From the NCBI GenBank assembly GCA_964410485.1, contig CAYPHJ010000103.1, positions 1-16,320 on the forward strand: a DNA stretch of 16,320 nt, written 5' to 3'. Below are positions 13,722 to 16,320 of this stretch, in pieces (position 1 is the first letter of the stretch; each line of letters starts with the position of its first letter). A program made the position numbers and the translations under genes. Below the pieces are notes generated by a model. The model saw nothing but the letters and a program-made list of their open reading frames with translations, was not told the DNA's origin and did no database searches. Origin of the DNA: CAYPHJ01 sp964410485. GTDB taxonomy: Bacteria > Desulfobacterota > Binatia > UBA9968.

Positions 13722-14474
13722 GTGGCGCGGTTTTTCATTGCAAGAAAAGACATTGCCGGTAGCAGCGGTGTTGTTGCCGGCGAGGAGTTTGAGCACTTGA
13801 GGCGGGTTCTGAGGCTCGCGCCCGGGGACGCCGTAACGCTGTTCGATGACGAGGGTGGAGAGTATGCAGCCGTCATTCGAGAGGTGAGTGAAGATCGGGC
13901 CAGGGTGGAGGTGTTGAGGTCCTACCGACCGGAACGGGAATCTTTTCTGAAATTAACTCTGGCGTTGGCCGTAATTAAAGGCGAGAAGATGGATTGGGCG
14001 GTGGAGAAGGCTACCGAATTGGGCGTGCAAGCGATTGTTCCTTTTGTTTCGACCCGCACTGTGCCGAAATTGGATGCGGGTAAGCGGCAAAGACGGCGGG
14101 AGCGTTGGCAGAAGATTGCGCTCAGTGCCGTGAAGCAATCGGGGCGGACGCGTGTACCGGCCGTAGACGATGTGGCGGATCTTTCGTCGGTGGTCAAGAG
14201 AGCCGGGTCCGACCTGCTCAAGCTTTTTTTCTGGGAGCAGGAGACTGAACGCACATTGAAGCAAGTTCATGCGAGCAACACTGATGCGAGTGCTGCAATT
14301 CTCGTGGTTGGTCCCGAGGGAGGATTCAGTCCGGCAGAAGCGGCCTTGGCGGTGGAGCATGGATTTCAGCCGGTCCATTTGGGGCGGCGCGTGCTCCGTG
14401 CCGAGACGGCGGCCATTGTAACCGTCACACTGGCGCAGTTCCTCTGGGGCGACTTGAGTGTGGCTGTTAATTGA
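13722..14474 (+). CDS. rsmE: 16S rRNA m3U1498 methyltransferase
   Basis: A 250-residue SPOUT-class enzyme that methylates N3 of U1498 in 16S rRNA. An N-terminal PUA-like domain (ARFFIAR, then EFEHLRRVLRLAPGD) precedes the knotted SAM domain with KGEKMDWAVEKATELGVQ, the RWQKIALSAVKQSGR segment, the VVGPEGGFSPAE motif and LGRRVLRAETAA. These are the standard conserved blocks, in order, at normal length. The start is GTG 13722, 83 bases after prmA; the N terminus matches the family although no strong ribosome binding site is visible. Probably in one transcript with prmA. Confidence 0.95.
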   Translation: MARFFIARKDIAGSSGVVAGEEFEHLRRVLRLAPGDAVTLFDDEGGEYAAVIREVSEDRARVEVLRSYRPERESFLKLTLALAVIKGEKMDWAVEKATELGVQAIVPFVSTRTVPKLDAGKRQRRRERWQKIALSAVKQSGRTRVPAVDDVADLSSVVKRAGSDLLKLFFWEQETERTLKQVHASNTDASAAILVVGPEGGFSPAEAALAVEHGFQPVHLGRRVLRAETAAIVTVTLAQFLWGDLSVAVN

Positions 14475-14531
14475 CTTTGCTTGGGATGGCGCGAGTCTAA
14501 GGCAACTCGCAAACGTTTTAGTATTGAACCT

Positions 14532-15206
14532 ATGATATGTCAGAACTGTGATGGTCTCATTCAGCTTGCGGATGAACGCTGCCCCCACTGTGGCGCCAAA
14601 CCCCTGCACCGGCGCGTCATGTTTGGCGAGAAACGGGAGGAGTTTGCTCTCGAGGTGGAGGATGGGTCTGGTGTTGACCCGGGTTCAGAGAGCAGCGATC
14701 TGTGGCAGTTCGCGCCGCAACCCGCTCAGGCGGAGGCCTTCGCACGCCGGGCGACCACTCCGGACGTGCAGGTACGCTGGGGCGGTTTTCTCCGTCGTGG
14801 AATTGCTTTTGCGATTGACTTGGTGGTTATTGCGGGGCTCGCAACGGGACTTGGGCTGCTCAGCTATCTCGGTTACAGAGTCGGTCTATCTGCGCATGAC
14901 CAATCCCTTACATTGGCAACTGCGCGGCCGCTCATGTTCTTTGTTACGCTGAGTTGCCTGGTCCTGGCGGCCGGCTACTTTGTGCTATTGCATGGTATGG
15001 GTGGCAAGACGGTCGGCAAGTGGATGCTGGGCCTGCGGGTCGTTGGTCCAAAGCAAGCGCCGATCGGTTTTAAACAAGCCTTTCGCCGTTTGATTGGAAC
15101 TATTGTCTTTGCGCCGCTCATCCTTGGCGTTTTATGGATTATCTGGAGCAGGCAAAAACGAGCTTGGCACGATTTCTTCGCCGGGACTTGGGTGATCAGG
15201 GAGTGA
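14532..15206 (+). CDS. RDD-family membrane protein with N-terminal zinc ribbon
   Basis: A 224-residue inner-membrane protein. The N terminus has a zinc-ribbon Cys set: C3-x2-C6 and C17-x2-C20 (ICQNCDGL and RCPHCGAK). A polar linker of about 50 residues follows, then the RDD domain: FLRRGIAFAIDLVV with the family's Arg and Asp, and three membrane segments (about 83-105, 128-150 and 187-206). The loop after the second segment contains the conserved GGKTVGKWMLGLRVV. The function of RDD proteins is not settled; transport roles have been proposed for some. ATG 14532 starts two codons before the first zinc Cys; an upstream in-frame TTG at 14481 lacks a ribosome binding site. It lies between rsmE and gshB. 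Confidence 0.85.
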   Translation: MICQNCDGLIQLADERCPHCGAKPLHRRVMFGEKREEFALEVEDGSGVDPGSESSDLWQFAPQPAQAEAFARRATTPDVQVRWGGFLRRGIAFAIDLVVIAGLATGLGLLSYLGYRVGLSAHDQSLTLATARPLMFFVTLSCLVLAAGYFVLLHGMGGKTVGKWMLGLRVVGPKQAPIGFKQAFRRLIGTIVFAPLILGVLWIIWSRQKRAWHDFFAGTWVIRE

Positions 15207-15234
15207 GTCGAGACTGGAGTGGCGGAGTGATGAA

Positions 15235-16230
15235 GTGAAGTTAGAAAACAAGGCGATGCGGACGTTAAAGATTGGGGTCGTCATGGACCCCATCGAGCAG
15301 ATCGACATCAACAAGGACACCACGTTCGTGTTGATGTTGGAAGCGCAACAGCGCGGTCACCTCCTCCACTACATGGAGATAGGGGATCTGTTTGTTCGGG
15401 CGGGAACACCTTGGTCGCGATTTCGCCGGCTCGGTGTGAAGCGTGCAACGCCGCACTATGACTTGGGCGCTTTTGCCACCGGAGTTCTTGACGACTTTGA
15501 CGTTATTTTGATGCGCAAAGATCCGCCGTTCGATATGAAGTATTTTTTTGCAACACACATCCTAAGCCTGGTCGATGAGAGTAAATGCTTCGTCATGAAT
15601 CGTCCCGAGGGACTTCGTGAAGCTAACGAAAAACTCTACGCGCTGCGGTTTCCCGAGCAGATCCCGCAAACGCTGGTCAGCAACGATATGCAACGACTCA
15701 AGTCGTTTATGGAGGAGTTGGGTGGGGAAATGATCATCAAGCCGCTGGACGCAAGTGGTGGCAGCGGGGTCTTTTACCTGAATACCCAGGATCGCAATAC
15801 AAATGCGATCCTGGAAGCGGCGACGGAAAACAGCCGTAAGTTGATCATGGCCCAACGGTATCTCCCCGAGATTCGCCAGGGCGACAAGCGCATCATCGTA
15901 GTCAACGGTAAGGCCCTCGGTGCGGTTTTGAGAGTTCCTTCCGAGGAGGAACATCGGGGAAATATCCACGTCGGGGGAAAATGCGTCCGGACTGAACTGA
16001 CTACAAGAGATCGAGAGATCTGCGAGGCGCTAGCGCCCTTTCTGCGCCAAGACGGTCTTTTTTTTGTCGGTTTGGACGTTATCGGTGGTTTCTTGACCGA
16101 GGTGAACGTGACGAGCCCCACAGGCATACAGGAAATTAACACCCTGAACGGCGTACGCCTCGAAAGCCAGGTGCTGGATTTCATCGAAGCCCAAGCCACA
16201 GAGCTGCCCGCCACCGTCGCGAAAGATTGA
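15235..16230 (+). CDS. gshB: Glutathione synthase (ATP-grasp)
   Basis: Joins gamma-glutamylcysteine and glycine, using ATP, in the second step of glutathione synthesis in the cytoplasm. The 331-residue protein has the prokaryotic GshB N-terminal domain (KIGVVMDPIEQIDINKDTT, about 12-30; MRKDPPFDMKY, about 93-103) and the ATP-grasp core (MIIKPLDASGGSGVF, about 166-180; FVGLDVIGGFLTEVNVTSPTG, about 280-300). All major blocks are present at close to the E. coli length. GTG 15235 is chosen because GGAG lies 7 nt upstream; ATG 15256 would suit homologs' N termini but has only AAGG 3 nt away. No gshA is adjacent. A glutathione-based thiol pool is relevant to the selenoproteins at the window's left end, but that link is inference. 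Confidence 0.95.
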   Translation: MKLENKAMRTLKIGVVMDPIEQIDINKDTTFVLMLEAQQRGHLLHYMEIGDLFVRAGTPWSRFRRLGVKRATPHYDLGAFATGVLDDFDVILMRKDPPFDMKYFFATHILSLVDESKCFVMNRPEGLREANEKLYALRFPEQIPQTLVSNDMQRLKSFMEELGGEMIIKPLDASGGSGVFYLNTQDRNTNAILEAATENSRKLIMAQRYLPEIRQGDKRIIVVNGKALGAVLRVPSEEEHRGNIHVGGKCVRTELTTRDREICEALAPFLRQDGLFFVGLDVIGGFLTEVNVTSPTGIQEINTLNGVRLESQVLDFIEAQATELPATVAKD

Positions 16231-16265
16231 CTCGCCGCCTCTTTTACGCAATATTTCACATTTCT

Positions 16266-16320
<55 letters not shown>

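Overview
The window looks like chromosome of an uncultivated, Gram-negative-type bacterium with middling GC. The bactofilin/M23 pair, glutathione synthase, DUF1015, prmA-rsmE block and 4,5-dihydroxyphthalate-decarboxylase-like protein recall the deltaproteobacteria-like lineages often seen in soil and sediment metagenomes (Binatia, Rokubacteria, Entotheonella). That placement is inference; there is no rRNA or marker gene here to fix it.

The main discovery is at 137-1651. Two adjacent genes each contain an in-frame UGA inside a redox motif, and both UGAs look like selenocysteine. The first (137-1018) is a GrdB/PrdB-type reductase-family protein with U-P-A-C at residues 157-160. The second (1079-1651) is an AhpD/carboxymuconolactone-decarboxylase-like protein with C-E-Y-U at residues 79-82. 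Each UGA is followed, 10 or 12 nt later, by an 8-bp hairpin with a 3-nt loop that starts with G, which fits a bacterial SECIS. Conventional gene calling would split each gene into two fragments. The two genes share a reading frame and are separated only by a UGA stop and 20 sense codons.

Next comes a type II toxin-antitoxin pair (1893-2455) with a clear promoter and a palindrome over its -10 box. After a 364-base stretch without a convincing gene there is a sigma54 activator (2864-4090) whose receiver domain lacks its first ~45 residues. A short out-of-frame reading frame with an excellent ribosome binding site lies just upstream. Convergent to it is a bactofilin-M23 peptidase pair (4187-5366, minus), a cell-shape module.

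The minus strand from 5948 to 9044 carries an isolated GHKL/Hsp90-like ATPase, an F420-type PPOX-fold flavin/deazaflavin oxidoreductase and a periplasmic-binding-fold protein of the 4,5-dihydroxyphthalate decarboxylase group. A pseudoknot-like inverted repeat lies between the last two. Divergent from them is a dihydroorotase/hydantoinase-type amidohydrolase (9303-10685). DUF1015 and a shortened fumarylacetoacetate-hydrolase-family gene (10833-12609, minus) follow.

The right end is a housekeeping run on the plus strand: prmA, rsmE, a zinc-ribbon RDD membrane protein, gshB, and the first 55 bases of a tRNA-Phe(GAA) cut off by the window edge.
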